Shown piece after piece: positions 1 through 10,338 of a stretch of 64,000 nucleotides of DNA (positions within the stretch are counted from its first letter, which is position 1; each line of letters opens with the position of its first letter). Made by a program: the position numbers and the translations under genes. Source of the DNA: Bradyrhizobium jicamae (GTDB lineage: Bacteria; Pseudomonadota; Alphaproteobacteria; Rhizobiales; Xanthobacteraceae); the NCBI RefSeq assembly GCF_018130215.1, contig NZ_JAFCKQ010000010.1:1-64000 (forward strand). The letters run 5' to 3'. Below the pieces are notes generated by a model. That model saw only the letters and a program-made list of their open reading frames with translations. It was not told where the DNA came from and made no database searches.

Positions 1-345
1 TGCGCTCTCGTCAGTCACGCATGCGGCGTCCACCGCATCCCACCACAACGTTCGTGACGATCGCGAGCGCCCCTCGAGCGGGTGAGACGGGAAATTCTAT
101 ACACTGATTTGCCGTTACGATAAACCGAAATATTTTTGCGGCGAGACATTGACAGGTTTTTACTGATTTGCCCGTCGTCGGACATTCCTGCATGGCTCAC
201 TGTCGTCATCCAGGGATCCGCACCGTGGTTAACCGATCCTGAACGCTCCCGCATAAATTGCGTCCGGTTTGGGTCCGCTTTCTCAATTTGATGCCCCTAT
301 AAGAAACGAAAAAGCGCGGGGGCGCGGGGAATTGGGAACAGGGTC
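1..345. other. Intergenic region upstream of the diguanylate cyclase, no gene seen
   Basis: No convincing coding region is visible on either strand; short open frames here have no recognisable family sequence. The stretch 90-175 is more AT-rich than its surroundings and holds the 11-base sequence ACTGATTTGCC twice (about 103-113 and 162-172, same orientation). This could be a regulator site or chance. The neighbour on the left lies outside the window. Confidence 0.5.
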
Positions 346-1848
346 ATGAGCGGGCTTTTGCCAAGGCCGAAGGCGGTGCCGACCAAGCGGCTGCTGGCGC
401 TCGGTATCGGCCTCGTTCTTTGCTTTGCGGCGATCTGCGTATCCATCCTCTGGGAGATGGCGCAGAAGGACTATCAGCATGCGAAGGAAGCCGCGACGAA
501 CCTCATCGCCTCCCTCGCCAGCGAGGTCGACCGCAACATCGAGCTCTATGACCTCTCGCTGCAGGCGGTCGCCGACGGCGTCAAGCTGCCTGACATCAAC
601 AAGATCAGCCCGGAGCTGCGCCAGGTCGTGCTGTTCGACCGCGCCGCCAGCGCCAAGGACCTCGGTTCAATCCTCGTCCTGAATGCGGCGGGCGACGTCA
701 CGCTGGATTCCAGGACGCTGACGCCGCGGCGCGCGAATTTCGCCACGTATGATTTCTTCCGGGTTCATCAGGCGCATGCGGACGCAGGCCTGTTCATCAG
801 CGCCCCCTGGGTGACAACGGAAGGCGAATATCTGATCAGCCTGAGCCGCCGCATCAGCAATGACGACGGATCGTTTGCCGGGGTGGTCGCGGGCAGCATG
901 CGGCTCAGCTATTTCCACAACCTGTTCCGCAAGCTGAATTTCGGCCCCGACGACAGCATGGTGCTGTTCGATACCGACGGCACGATGCTGATGCGCTCGC
1001 CGTTCGACATCAACAAGATCGGGCAGAGCATCAGGGAAGCCCAGGTCTTCAAGCAGTTCCCGGCCCGGACATCCGGCTTCTACACGACGAAATCGATCGT
1101 CGATCACGTCAGCCGCCTGTACGTCTTTCAACAGGTCGGACACCATCCCCTGCTGATTGCGGAGGGCCTTTCGCTCGACGGCATCTATGCGGACTGGTGG
1201 CAACAGTTCTGGCTGATCGGCGCCGTGGTGGCCGCGCTCGGTGTCTTCTCGATCGTGCTGATGTTCTATCTGCTCGGGGCGGTGAAGCGGCGGGCCGACG
1301 CAGAAACCCAGCTGGCGCGCCTCGCCAGCACCGACGCCCTGACCGGCCTCGCCAATCGCCGCCGTCTCGACGAGACCCTGGCCGTCGAATGGCGCCGCGG
1401 CCTGCGCGCCCGATCGCCGGTTTCGCTGCTGATGATCGACGTCGATCACTTCAAGGCCTTCAACGACACTTATGGGCATCAGGCCGGCGACGCTGTGCTC
1501 GCGACAGTGGCCCGCTGCATCGCTGCAAGCACCAAGCGCGTATCCGACCTCGGCGCGCGCTACGGCGGCGAGGAGTTTTCCGTGCTGCTGCCCGGCATCG
1601 GCAAGGCCGGCGCGCAGGAGATGGCGGATCAGATTCGCAACCAACTGGCGGCTTTCCGAACCGGCCAGCACGAATTGCCGACCGTCAGCATCGGCCTCGC
1701 CTGCATCACCCCCGGCGCGGAGCACACCTCGCACGACCTGGTGCAGGCCGCGGATCTTGCGCTCTACGAGGCCAAGCGCGCCGGGCGCGACCGCATCATG
1801 GTCAGTCCGATCGGGCGCGAGCGCCCGACCCCACGGCGTGCCGCGTAA
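346..1848 (+). CDS. Membrane-bound diguanylate cyclase (periplasmic sensor + GGDEF)
   Basis: Predicted to make cyclic di-GMP from two GTP in response to a periplasmic signal. The 500-residue protein has a transmembrane helix at about residues 16-36, a periplasmic segment of about 250 residues resembling a double-Cache sensor, a second helix at about 288-312, and a C-terminal GGDEF domain from about 325. The active-site signature is GGEEF (residues 407-411), so catalysis is expected. The motif RVSD lies exactly five residues before it, matching the RxxD inhibitory site that gives product feedback. No EAL domain is present. It stands alone: the next gene is on the other strand and ends 4 nt away. 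The ligand cannot be read from the sequence. Confidence 0.92.
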   Translation: MSGLLPRPKAVPTKRLLALGIGLVLCFAAICVSILWEMAQKDYQHAKEAATNLIASLASEVDRNIELYDLSLQAVADGVKLPDINKISPELRQVVLFDRAASAKDLGSILVLNAAGDVTLDSRTLTPRRANFATYDFFRVHQAHADAGLFISAPWVTTEGEYLISLSRRISNDDGSFAGVVAGSMRLSYFHNLFRKLNFGPDDSMVLFDTDGTMLMRSPFDINKIGQSIREAQVFKQFPARTSGFYTTKSIVDHVSRLYVFQQVGHHPLLIAEGLSLDGIYADWWQQFWLIGAVVAALGVFSIVLMFYLLGAVKRRADAETQLARLASTDALTGLANRRRLDETLAVEWRRGLRARSPVSLLMIDVDHFKAFNDTYGHQAGDAVLATVARCIAASTKRVSDLGARYGGEEFSVLLPGIGKAGAQEMADQIRNQLAAFRTGQHELPTVSIGLACITPGAEHTSHDLVQAADLALYEAKRAGRDRIMVSPIGRERPTPRRAA

Positions 1849-1852
1849 CCGC

Positions 1853-2731
1853 CTACTCCACCAGCAGCACGTCGACCGCGACGTTGAGCTTCTGCTTGCG
1901 GGCGCCGACGATGACGCCGTCGACCGGCGAGACGTCGGCGAAGTCGCGCCCGATCGCGAGGATGATGTGGTCGTTTGCGACCACGAGATCGTTGGTCGGG
2001 TCGAACCCGACCCAGCCGAGCGCTGTGCCGCACCAGACCGAGACCCATGCGTGCGTCGCGTCCGCCCCCTGCAATCGCGGCTGGCCCGGCGGCGGGATCG
2101 TACGCAGATAGCCGCTGACATAGGCGGCCGGCAGACCGAGCCCGCGCAACCCCGCGATCATCACATGGGCGAAATCCTGGCAGACGCCGTGGCGCTTCTC
2201 GAATACCTCCTTGAGCGGGGTCGAGATCACGGTCGCCTTCGGGTCGTATTTGAACCCGGTGCGAATGCGGCGCATCAGGTCGGCCGCGCCTGACACGATT
2301 CCGTCTCCGGGCGGGAAGCTCGCGGCGGCATATTCCGTCACGGTTCGCAGCACCGGCACCAGCGCGCTGGCAAAGACGTAACCCACGGGAGAGTCCGCGC
2401 CAAGACTCGACGCTTCGAACGCGCCATCCCGCACCGCCTCCCAAGGCGGGCTCGCTGCATCGCGCGGCAGCGCCTGCCGATCGACCGAGACGCGCGAACG
2501 CGAATCGATGCGCAGGTTGCGATGCGCCGTCTCGATCAGCACGCTTTCCGTCAGCGTACCGAAGAAATCCCGCCGGGCCGTCCGTTCCGAGGGTTTCGGC
2601 CGGATATCGACGCTATGGGACATCAGCTTCTGGCCGGCGCCGCTCATCGGCTCCAGCCGCAGCGAGCATCGTGCAAAGCTGACCTGGGTCTCGTAGCTGT
2701 AGGTCGTGACGTGACGGATGTCGTAGATCAC
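1853..2731 (-). CDS. Transglutaminase-like cysteine protease family protein
   Basis: A 292-residue protein with a bacterial transglutaminase N-terminal beta region (residues 1-90) and a papain-like transglutaminase core. The triad is visible: Cys184 in GVCQDFAH, His227 in DATHAW, Asp244 in GWVGFDPTND. Such proteins cleave or transfer amide bonds. It starts at GTG 2731, overlapping the stop of the upstream ATP-grasp gene as GTGA, so the two are probably translationally coupled. It is the last gene of a three-gene operon. No signal peptide is seen, so it is likely cytoplasmic. Substrate unknown; it may process or hydrolyse a peptide made by the neighbouring ligase. Confidence 0.88.
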   Translation of the reverse strand: MIYDIRHVTTYSYETQVSFARCSLRLEPMSGAGQKLMSHSVDIRPKPSERTARRDFFGTLTESVLIETAHRNLRIDSRSRVSVDRQALPRDAASPPWEAVRDGAFEASSLGADSPVGYVFASALVPVLRTVTEYAAASFPPGDGIVSGAADLMRRIRTGFKYDPKATVISTPLKEVFEKRHGVCQDFAHVMIAGLRGLGLPAAYVSGYLRTIPPPGQPRLQGADATHAWVSVWCGTALGWVGFDPTNDLVVANDHIILAIGRDFADVSPVDGVIVGARKQKLNVAVDVLLVE

Positions 2732-5271
2732 GCCAGCCCCGTGAGCTTCTCCGGCCGGCTGGCGTTCGGCCCATGCGGGAAGTAGTGCAACCCGATGGCG
2801 TCGGCGAGGCTGAGCAGGTCCTGCTCCAGCGCGAACAGCGTCTTGACGTCGAGTGAAGCGGCTTCCGCCGTCGTGAGCATCGCCTCGATCGCGACCGCCA
2901 GCCGCTGCGGCCGCTCGATCAGGCCGTGCTCCTTGAGGCTCGGCAGCGCCGCGATATGCTCGTTCAAGCCCGCGACCTGGAACGCGACCGAGCGCGGATT
3001 GTAGGGATCGAGCACCGCAAGATCGCGCACCGGCGCCAGCAGCGGCTGCACCAGATAGCGCGAGCGATAGGTGATCTGGCAGTCGACCAGCGTCAGCAGC
3101 ACGTCGAGGTCTTCGTCGCCGGCTTCGTCATAGGCGAACTGGCGCGCAAAGCGCGTGGTGTTGACGGCCCGTTCGGCGCGCCGCCCCATGTCCAGGAAGC
3201 GCCAGCCCGCGGCACGGTTCATGTTCTCCTGCGCAAGCCCGGCAAAACTCGCCAGTTCCTGCAGGGTCAGCTCGGCGGCGCTGACCACGCCGTCGTCGTC
3301 ATGGACCTCGATGGCGAGGCGGTCGGCCATCTCGGTGATGACCTGCCAGGCATCCGGCGACAAGCGCTCGCGCAGGCCGGTCGCGGTGCGCTGGGCCGAG
3401 CGCACCAGCGACAGCGCCGAACCGAATTTCTCCTCGTTCTGCAGCGCCTCCAGCGCGACCTTCGCCGGATTGGTGCGCGCGGTCTGCGAGGTCGCGCCCC
3501 ATGCGACCAGCATGCGCTGGATGCGCTCGGCCGAGTGCAGCGTCGGTGCCGCTCCGGTGGAATTGCCGCGTGCGGGGTCGCGCAGCGGCGTGCACAGTGC
3601 GCGGATCAGCCGCATGGTCGCCTCGGCGCGCTCGAGATAGCGGCCGAGCCAGAACAGATTGTCGGCGGCGCGGCTCGGCAACACGCCGGCGATGCGGCGG
3701 ATACGCACGGTGTCGACCGCGGGCAGCAGCGTCGAGGTCGCGACCGCCTTGTCGGAGACCACCCAGACGTCGGCGGACACCGCGCCGTCGCCCATCGACA
3801 CCGCGCGGGCATCCGCGCGTTCGGCGATCCGGCAGAAGCCGCCGGGCAGCACGGTCCAGCCGTTCGGCGTCGCCGCGGCGAACACCCGCAGCACGAAGGG
3901 GCGCGGCGCGAGACGGCCGTTCTCCCACACCGGCGTGGTGGAGAGACGCACCAGCTCCTGGCCGACATAGTCGACGCCGCGACTGGCGATCGCATCCTTC
4001 AGCCGGCCGCGCTCGTCCGCCGACAACTGACCGGGGAGCACGGGGCCGTTGCCCGGAAAACCAGGAACACCGCGGCCATAGGCGCCCTCGATCGCAAACT
4101 CGTCGAGCCGTGACAGCACCTGCTCGCGCGCCGATTTCTGGCCACACCACCAGGTCGCGATGTGCGGCATCATCAGATCTTCGCTGAGCAGGCGGCGGCA
4201 GAGATTGGGCAGGAAGCCGAGCAGCCCGCGAGCCTCCAGCACGCCCGAGCCCGGCATGTTGGCGACCACGACGCCGCCCTTGCGCAGCACCTCGACGAGG
4301 CCGGGCACGCCGAGATAGGAGGACGCATCGAGCTCGAGCGGATCCAGCATGTTGGAATCGACCCGGCGCAGCAGCACGTCGAGCCGTTTCAGTCCGGCGA
4401 CCGTGCGGATGTGAACGCGGTCGCCGGAGACGGCGAGATCATCGCCCTCGACCAGCAGGAAACCAAGATAGCGCGCCAGCGTCGCGTGCTCGAAATAGGT
4501 CTCGTTGAACGAACCCGGCGTGAGCAGTCCGATTCGCGGCTCGTCGCGCTCGGCGCTGGCACGCAGCGAATCGCGAAACGATTCGAAGAACGGCGCGACG
4601 CGCTCGACATTCATCGACTTGTACAGATTGGAGAAGGCGCGCGAGAGGACCAGGCGGTTTTCGAGCGCGTAGCCCGCGCCTGACGGCGCCTGGGTGCGGT
4701 CACCGAGCACCCACCAGCGGCCGTCCGGCCCGCGGCCGATGTCCGCGGCATAGAGGTGCAGATAGCGGCCGCCCGGCGGCTTGATGCCGCTGATCGCGCG
4801 CAGGTACTCGCCGCTGCCGGCGATCGCGGCTGCAGGAATGGCGCCGGTGGCGACGAGGCGCCCCTCGCCATAGAGGTCGGCCAGCACCATTTCCAGGAGC
4901 TGCGCGCGCTGCGCAATCCCGGCCGCGAGCTGCCGCCAGTCGGCGGCATCGATGATCAGCGGCAGATGGCTGAGCGGCCAGATCCGGTCGGACGTGTCGC
5001 CGGGCGCGCGGTAGGTGACGCCGGCCTCGCGCAGATGCCGGTCGGCGGAAGCGAATCTCCGCTCGATATCGGCCGGCGACAATGCCGCGAAGGCGTCGAA
5101 GAATCGGGTCCAGACCGGACGCGGTGCGCCGCCCTCGGCGATATATTCGTCGGGAATGCCGGGAAGGCGGGCATAGTCGCGCATCCATTGCGCCATCCGG
5201 CGCTGGCCGGGGCGGGCCCTGCTCTCCTGATTGCTGCCTTGACTGTCTTTCTGGCCGACCGGTTCGGACAT
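2728..5271 (-). CDS. Circularly permuted ATP-grasp protein fused to alpha-E domain
   Basis: An 847-residue fusion. The first part (about 1-510) is a circularly permuted ATP-grasp domain (type 2, DUF404/DUF407 family), with typical stretches such as GSFNETYFEHA, LRRVDSNMLDPLELD and VVVANMPGSGVLEA. The last part (about 525-840) is the helical alpha-E domain (DUF403), opening with PSRAADNLFWLGRYLERAE. ATP-grasp enzymes of this type are predicted amide or peptide ligases; the alpha-E role is unknown. In many genomes the two domains are separate neighbouring genes, whereas here they form one chain. It starts 19 nt after the transglutaminase-DUF2126 gene, behind a GGGAAA-type ribosome site, and overlaps the downstream transglutaminase by 4 nt. 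Confidence 0.9.
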   Translation of the reverse strand: MSEPVGQKDSQGSNQESRARPGQRRMAQWMRDYARLPGIPDEYIAEGGAPRPVWTRFFDAFAALSPADIERRFASADRHLREAGVTYRAPGDTSDRIWPLSHLPLIIDAADWRQLAAGIAQRAQLLEMVLADLYGEGRLVATGAIPAAAIAGSGEYLRAISGIKPPGGRYLHLYAADIGRGPDGRWWVLGDRTQAPSGAGYALENRLVLSRAFSNLYKSMNVERVAPFFESFRDSLRASAERDEPRIGLLTPGSFNETYFEHATLARYLGFLLVEGDDLAVSGDRVHIRTVAGLKRLDVLLRRVDSNMLDPLELDASSYLGVPGLVEVLRKGGVVVANMPGSGVLEARGLLGFLPNLCRRLLSEDLMMPHIATWWCGQKSAREQVLSRLDEFAIEGAYGRGVPGFPGNGPVLPGQLSADERGRLKDAIASRGVDYVGQELVRLSTTPVWENGRLAPRPFVLRVFAAATPNGWTVLPGGFCRIAERADARAVSMGDGAVSADVWVVSDKAVATSTLLPAVDTVRIRRIAGVLPSRAADNLFWLGRYLERAEATMRLIRALCTPLRDPARGNSTGAAPTLHSAERIQRMLVAWGATSQTARTNPAKVALEALQNEEKFGSALSLVRSAQRTATGLRERLSPDAWQVITEMADRLAIEVHDDDGVVSAAELTLQELASFAGLAQENMNRAAGWRFLDMGRRAERAVNTTRFARQFAYDEAGDEDLDVLLTLVDCQITYRSRYLVQPLLAPVRDLAVLDPYNPRSVAFQVAGLNEHIAALPSLKEHGLIERPQRLAVAIEAMLTTAEAASLDVKTLFALEQDLLSLADAIGLHYFPHGPNASRPEKLTGLA

Positions 5272-5290
5272 TCCGTTTCCCTGACACCCA

Positions 5291-8200
5291 TTAGTGCAGG
5301 AGCGGCGTCCGCAAGTCGAGGGTCAAGGGGAACTCAATTGTGCGTTCCTCCGGCGGCGTCTCGATCCTGCCGGGGGTGTGGCCGTGGTCCTGGAAGCGCG
5401 CCAGGCGCCGCGCCTCGGCCTCGTAGGAATTGACCGGCTTGGTCTCGTAATTGCGACCGCCGGGATGGGCGACATGATAGACGCAGCCGCCGAGCGAGCG
5501 GCCGTTCCAGGTATCGATCAGATCAAACGTCAGCGGCGCGTGCACCGGGATGGTCGGGTGCAGGCCCGAGGCGGGCTGCCAGGCCTTGAACCGGACGCCC
5601 GCGACGGCCTCACCGGCGCGGCCGGTCTCGGTCATCGGCATCCGGCGGCCGTTGCAGGTGACGACGTGGCGTCCCTCGACGAAGCCGGTCGCCTTGACCT
5701 GCAGCCGCTCGACCGAAGAGTCGACATAGCGCACGGTGCCGCCCGAGGTGCCCTCCTCGCCCAGCACGTGCCAGGGCTCCAGCGCCTGGCGCAGCTCAAG
5801 ACCGACGCCGCCATGATGGACCCGGCCGAAGGCGGGGAAGCGGAATTCGAGCTGGGCCTGGTACCATTCCGGCTCGACATCGTAGCCGGCCTGCCTGAGC
5901 TCGGCGAGCACGCCCAGGAAATCCTCCCAGAGGAAATGCGGCAGCATGAAGCGGTCATGCAGCGCGGTGCCCCAGCGCACGAATTTGCCCTGCAGCGGCT
6001 CGCGCCACAGCCTGGCGATCAGCGCGCGGATCAGAAGCTGCTGCGCCAGCGACATCCGCGGATCGGGCGGCATTTCGAGCGCGCGGAATTCGACGAGGCC
6101 GAGCCGGCCGGTCGGACCATCAGGCGAATAGAGCTTGTCGATGCAGATCTCGGCGCGATGGGTGTTGCCGGTGATGTCGACCAGGATGTGACGGAACAGG
6201 CGGTCGACCAGCCACAGCGGCGCGTCCATGCCCGGCGGCGGCACATGCGACAGCGCGATCTCCAACTCGTAGAGCCCGTCGTGCCGCGCCTCGTCGATCC
6301 GCGGCGCCTGGCTGGTCGGACCGATGAACATGCCGGAGAACAAATAGGACAGCGACGGATGCCGCTGCCAGTACAGGACAAGGCTCTTGAGCAGGTCGGG
6401 ACGGCGCAGGAACGGCGAATCCTGCGGCGCGGAGCCGCCGACCACGATGTGATTGCCGCCGCCGGTACCGGTGTGGCGGCCGTCGATCAGAAAGCGGTTG
6501 GCGCCCAAGCGTGTCTTCGCCGCGTCCTCGTAAAGGCCGAAGGTGATGTCGACGGCCTCGCGCCAGCTCTGCGCCGGCTGCACGTTGATCTCGATCACGC
6601 CGGGATCGGGCGTCACCTTGATGACCTCGATGCGCGGATCGAACGGCGGCGCGTAGCCCTCGACATGCACCGGCAACTGGAGCTCCCCGGCGGTCGCCTC
6701 GATCGCGGCAACCAGGTCGAGATAGTCGTCGACCTTCTCGACCGGCGGCATGAAGGCGCACAGCACGCCGTCGCGCAGCTCGATCGACATGGCGGTGCGG
6801 ACCGGCAGCGGCTCGGGTATCGCCTTGAGCGCGTGCATCAGCTCCGCGTCGAGATCGGCAAATCCCTCGCGCGGCGCCATCGGGTCCTGCTCGACCGTGT
6901 AGGGATAGTCTTCCGGCGGGACGTATTCGAGCGAGGCGATCGGAAGCCGAAGACCAAGCGGAGAATCGCCGGGTGCCAGGAACAGATGGCTGCGACGGAT
7001 CTTCCAGCGCTCGCTGCGCCAGCGCGCCGGCACGCGGTCGCCCAGCGGCGTCCAGCGCTGGATCGGCAGCACATAGCCCTTCGGCGTCGTCAGCCCCTCA
7101 TCGAACACCCGCGCGAGCCGCGCCCGCTCTTCCGGATCGGTCAATTTGGAGTTTGCCGGGCTGACATTGGCCGGCAGCCCCGCTTCACGCTGGATCCAGA
7201 ACGCCGGATCCTCATAGGCCGATATCACGTGGTCGGCGCGGAGACCGAGCCTGCTCGCGGTTGCATCGGCGAAGCGCCGTGCGTCGGCGATGTCCGCCTT
7301 GCGCGGGTTCTCGATCGACGCGATCAGGCCGGCGTTCTTCCAGATCGGCTGGCCGTCCTTGCGCCAGTACAGGCCGAACGCCCAGCGCGGCAGGCTTTCA
7401 CCCGGATACCATTTGCCCTGCCCGTAATGCAGCAGGCCGCCAGGCGCAAAGCGCGTGCGCAGCTTGCGGATCAGATCGTCGGCCAGCGCGCGCTTGGTCG
7501 GCCCGACCGCCGCGACGTTCCATTCCGGCGATTCCAGATCATCGACCGAGACGAAGGTCGGCTCGCCGCCCATGGTGAGCCGCACGTCACTCTTGTGCAG
7601 ATCGGCGTCGACCTGCTCGCCGAGCCGGTCAAGCCTCGCCCACGATTCATCCGAGAAGGGCCGCGTGATCCGCGGCGCTTCGCGGATGCGCCTGACGTTC
7701 ATCTCGAATGCGAAATCGACATTGGCGAAGCCCGCCGTGCCGGAGACCGGCGCGGCCGAGCGATAATGCGGCGTCGCGCAGACCGGAATATGCCCCTCGC
7801 CGGTCAGCATGCCCGAGGTGACATCGAAGCCGATCCATCCGGCGCCCGGCAGATAGACCTCGGCCCAGGCGTGCAGATCGGTGAAATCGGCCTCGACCTC
7901 GCGCGGCCCTTCCACCGGGTCGATATCCGGCCGGAGCTGGATCAGGTAGCCGGAGACGAAGCGCGCGGCGAGCCCGAGGTGACGCAGCGCCTGGATCAAA
8001 AGCCAGGCCGAGTCGCGGCACGAGCCGGAGCCTGCAGCCAGCGTCTCCTCCGGCGTCTGGATGCCCGGCTCCATCCGGACGATGTAGCGGATCCTCTTCT
8101 GCAGCTCGGCGTTCAGCCCGACCAGGAAGTTGACGGTCGAATCAGCCGCGCGCGGAATGTCCTTCAGATAGGCCGACAGCAGCGGGCCGGGCTCCGTGGT

Positions 8201-8557
8201 CTCCAGATAGGGCGCGAGCTCGGCCTTGAGATCACCGGCATAGTCGAACGGAAAGCTGTTGGCATAGGGCTCGACGAAGAAGTCGAACGGATTGACCACG
8301 GTCATCTGCGCCGTGAAGTCGACCTCGATCTTGAACTCGGTTGCCTGCTCGGGAAAGACGTAGCGCGCCAGCCAGTTGCCTTGCGGGTCCTGTTGCCAGT
8401 TCACGAAATGGTTGGATGGCGTCACCTTGAGCGAATAGCTCAGGATCGACGTGCGCGTGTGCGGCGCCGGACGGAGCCGGATGGTCTGGGGCCCGAGATC
8501 GATCGGCCGGTCGTATTTGTAGTGCGTGACGTGATGCAGTGCGATGAAGATCGACAC
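5291..8557 (-). CDS. Transglutaminase family protein with DUF2126 domain
   Basis: A large 1088-residue protein. Residues 1-260 carry a transglutaminase N-terminal region and core with Cys180 in [10 protein letters not shown], His229 in DLHAWAEV and Asp245 in WIGFDVTSG. From about residue 335 a DUF2126 region begins with [11 protein letters not shown] and fills the rest. The DUF2126 fold includes ligase-like motifs, such as [14 protein letters not shown], but its reaction is not established. The chosen start is GTG 8557, preceded by GGAG ten bases upstream; the longer frame back to 8641 runs through Cys-rich sequence without family character. It is the first gene of the operon. Confidence 0.88.
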   Translation of the reverse strand: MSIFIALHHVTHYKYDRPIDLGPQTIRLRPAPHTRTSILSYSLKVTPSNHFVNWQQDPQGNWLARYVFPEQATEFKIEVDFTAQMTVVNPFDFFVEPYANSFPFDYAGDLKAELAPYLETTEPGPLLSAYLKDIPRAADSTVNFLVGLNAELQKRIRYIVRMEPGIQTPEETLAAGSGSCRDSAWLLIQALRHLGLAARFVSGYLIQLRPDIDPVEGPREVEADFTDLHAWAEVYLPGAGWIGFDVTSGMLTGEGHIPVCATPHYRSAAPVSGTAGFANVDFAFEMNVRRIREAPRITRPFSDESWARLDRLGEQVDADLHKSDVRLTMGGEPTFVSVDDLESPEWNVAAVGPTKRALADDLIRKLRTRFAPGGLLHYGQGKWYPGESLPRWAFGLYWRKDGQPIWKNAGLIASIENPRKADIADARRFADATASRLGLRADHVISAYEDPAFWIQREAGLPANVSPANSKLTDPEERARLARVFDEGLTTPKGYVLPIQRWTPLGDRVPARWRSERWKIRRSHLFLAPGDSPLGLRLPIASLEYVPPEDYPYTVEQDPMAPREGFADLDAELMHALKAIPEPLPVRTAMSIELRDGVLCAFMPPVEKVDDYLDLVAAIEATAGELQLPVHVEGYAPPFDPRIEVIKVTPDPGVIEINVQPAQSWREAVDITFGLYEDAAKTRLGANRFLIDGRHTGTGGGNHIVVGGSAPQDSPFLRRPDLLKSLVLYWQRHPSLSYLFSGMFIGPTSQAPRIDEARHDGLYELEIALSHVPPPGMDAPLWLVDRLFRHILVDITGNTHRAEICIDKLYSPDGPTGRLGLVEFRALEMPPDPRMSLAQQLLIRALIARLWREPLQGKFVRWGTALHDRFMLPHFLWEDFLGVLAELRQAGYDVEPEWYQAQLEFRFPAFGRVHHGGVGLELRQALEPWHVLGEEGTSGGTVRYVDSSVERLQVKATGFVEGRHVVTCNGRRMPMTETGRAGEAVAGVRFKAWQPASGLHPTIPVHAPLTFDLIDTWNGRSLGGCVYHVAHPGGRNYETKPVNSYEAEARRLARFQDHGHTPGRIETPPEERTIEFPLTLDLRTPLLH

Positions 8558-8646
8558 GAGCGAGGGACTCCAGCAGCTTTTTTGAGCAGAACACTGCTGC
8601 CGGTCGACATCAAGCACTAACAACGGGCACGCCGTGCCCACGGCAT

Positions 8647-8713
8647 GAGCGAATAGCGAATGGCGATTGGCGAATGGACCTGCCTGTTCGCCACTCCCTG
8701 TTCGCCATTCGCC
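8647..8713. repeat. GCGAATA/GCGAATG intergenic inverted repeat, copy 1
   Basis: Short units of the form GCGAATAGCGAATGGCG on the left (8649-8678) face their complements, with TTCGCCATTCGCC at the right end (8701-8713), so the RNA could fold into a hairpin. The same sequence type recurs at 10261-10335 on the other side of the UxaA-type gene. It ends four bases before that gene's stop codon, so it may act as its transcription end. Confidence 0.7.
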
Positions 8714-8717
8714 TGGC

Positions 8718-10241
8718 TTACATCGTCGCCCCTAGCACCCACGGCGCGAACTCGGCGCCGCCGAAGTCGAAGCTCTCGCTCTTGGTTGGCTGGCCCGAGG
8801 CCGTTTTGAGGATGAGGTCGAAGATGCGCTGGCCGCATTGCTGCACGCTTTCCTCGCCGTCGAGGATGGTGCCGCAATTGACGTCCATGTCGTCTTCCAT
8901 GCGCTTGTACATCGGCGTGTTGGTCGCGAGCTTGATCGAGGGCGCGGGCTTGCAGCCGAACACGCTGCCGCGGCCGGTGGTGAAGCAGACGAGATTGGCG
9001 CCGCCGGCCACCTGCCCGGTCGCCGCGACCGGGTCGTAGCCGGGCGTGTCCATGAAGACAAAGCCCTTCTTGGTCACCGGCTCGGCATAGTGCAGCACGT
9101 CGACGAGATTGGTGCTGCCGGCCTTCGCCATCGCACCCAGGGACTTCTCGAGAATCGTGGTGAGGCCGCCGGCCTTGTTGCCGGGACTCGGATTGGCGTT
9201 CATCTCGGCGCGCTCACGCTGGGTGTATTCTTCCCACCAGCGCATCAGGCCGACCAGCTTCTCGCCGACCTCCCGGCTGACCGCGCGGCGGGTCAGCAGA
9301 TGCTCGGCGCCATAGGTTTCAGGCGTCTCCGAGAGAATGACCGTGCCGCCGTGCCGCACCAGAAGATCGCTCGCGGCGCCGAGCGCAGGATTGGCCGACA
9401 CGCCGGAATAGCCGTCGGAGCCGCCACATTGCAACGCCACCGTCAATTCGCTTGCGGGCACGGGCTCGCGCTTGACCTTGTTGGCATCAGCCAGCGCCTC
9501 CTTGACGAAGGCAACGCCCGCCTCGACGGTCTTGCGGGTGCCGCCGACCTCCTGGATGTCCATCGCTCGCAGGCGACCGGCAAGCTTCTGCTCCTGCATC
9601 AACCCGCCGATCTGGTTCACTTCGCAACCGAGGCCGAGCACGATCACGTTGGAGAAATTGACATGCCGCGCATAGCCGCCGAGCGTGCGGCGGAGCAGCG
9701 CCAAGGGCTCGTCCTGGGTCATGCCGCAGCCGGTCTTGTGGGTCAGCGCGACCACGCCGTCGACATTGGGGAAATCGGCCAGCGGATTCTCGCCGGTGAA
9801 TGGATTCTTCCTGAAGACATCGGCGACGAGGCCTGCGACATGGGCACTGCAATTCACCGAGGTGAGGATGCCGATATAGTTGCGGGTCGCGACACGGCCA
9901 TCGGGACGGCGGATGCCGTCGAAGGTCGCCGGCAGGTCGAAGTTCGGCACCGGCTTGACGTCGACGCCATAGGCATAGTCCTTGGCGAAATCGCCCATGC
10001 CGCAATTCTGGGTGTGCACGTGCTGGCCCGGCGAAATCGGCGCGGTCGCAAAGCCGATGATCTGGCCGTAGCGCTTGATCGGCTCGCCCGTCGCGATCGG
10101 CTTGATCGCGACCTTGTGGCCGGCCGGAATGCGGTCGACCGTGGTGACACCGTCTGACACCTCGAGCCCCGGCGGCAGGCTCGCGCGCGCGATCAACACG
10201 CTGTCGTCGGGATGCAGGCGGATCACTGGTGCCGGGGCCAT
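8718..10241 (-). CDS. UxaA family dehydratase (altronate/galactarate dehydratase type)
   Basis: A 507-residue enzyme of the altronate dehydratase family. It has an N-terminal SAF domain (about residues 1-85) and the large C-terminal catalytic domain, with typical segments [51 protein letters not shown] and [15 protein letters not shown]. Family members use iron to dehydrate a sugar acid to a 2-keto-3-deoxy acid. A good ribosome site (AAGGAG, seven bases from ATG) fixes the start. It is the third gene of an operon after an Ldh-type dehydrogenase and an HpcH/HpaI aldolase, which fits dehydration followed by aldol cleavage. The exact sugar acid cannot be assigned. Confidence 0.85.
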   Translation of the reverse strand: MAPAPVIRLHPDDSVLIARASLPPGLEVSDGVTTVDRIPAGHKVAIKPIATGEPIKRYGQIIGFATAPISPGQHVHTQNCGMGDFAKDYAYGVDVKPVPNFDLPATFDGIRRPDGRVATRNYIGILTSVNCSAHVAGLVADVFRKNPFTGENPLADFPNVDGVVALTHKTGCGMTQDEPLALLRRTLGGYARHVNFSNVIVLGLGCEVNQIGGLMQEQKLAGRLRAMDIQEVGGTRKTVEAGVAFVKEALADANKVKREPVPASELTVALQCGGSDGYSGVSANPALGAASDLLVRHGGTVILSETPETYGAEHLLTRRAVSREVGEKLVGLMRWWEEYTQRERAEMNANPSPGNKAGGLTTILEKSLGAMAKAGSTNLVDVLHYAEPVTKKGFVFMDTPGYDPVAATGQVAGGANLVCFTTGRGSVFGCKPAPSIKLATNTPMYKRMEDDMDVNCGTILDGEESVQQCGQRIFDLILKTASGQPTKSESFDFGGAEFAPWVLGATM

Positions 10242-10260
10242 GGGAGTTCTCCTTGTAGTT

Positions 10261-10335
10261 GGCGAATAGCGAATGGCGGGTAGCGAATAGCGCTACCGCA
10301 AAATCCCATTCGCCATTCGCTACTCGCTTTTCGCG
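10261..10335. repeat. GCGAATA/GCGAATG intergenic inverted repeat, copy 2
   Basis: GGCGAATAGCGAATGGCGGG and TAGCGAATAGCG on the left face CCCATTCGCCATTCGCTACT on the right (10306-10325), giving a long imperfect hairpin. It lies between the aldolase stop and the UxaA-type start, inside what looks like an operon, so it could tune downstream expression rather than end transcription. It shares its unit with the element at 8647-8713. Confidence 0.7.
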
Positions 10336-10338
10336 TGC

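Noticed and set aside
5294..8620. Open frame of about 1100 codons on the plus strand
   Set aside because: It is exactly antisense to the transglutaminase-DUF2126 gene, is rich in Arg/His/Asp repeats typical of shadow frames in GC-rich DNA, and has no family motif.
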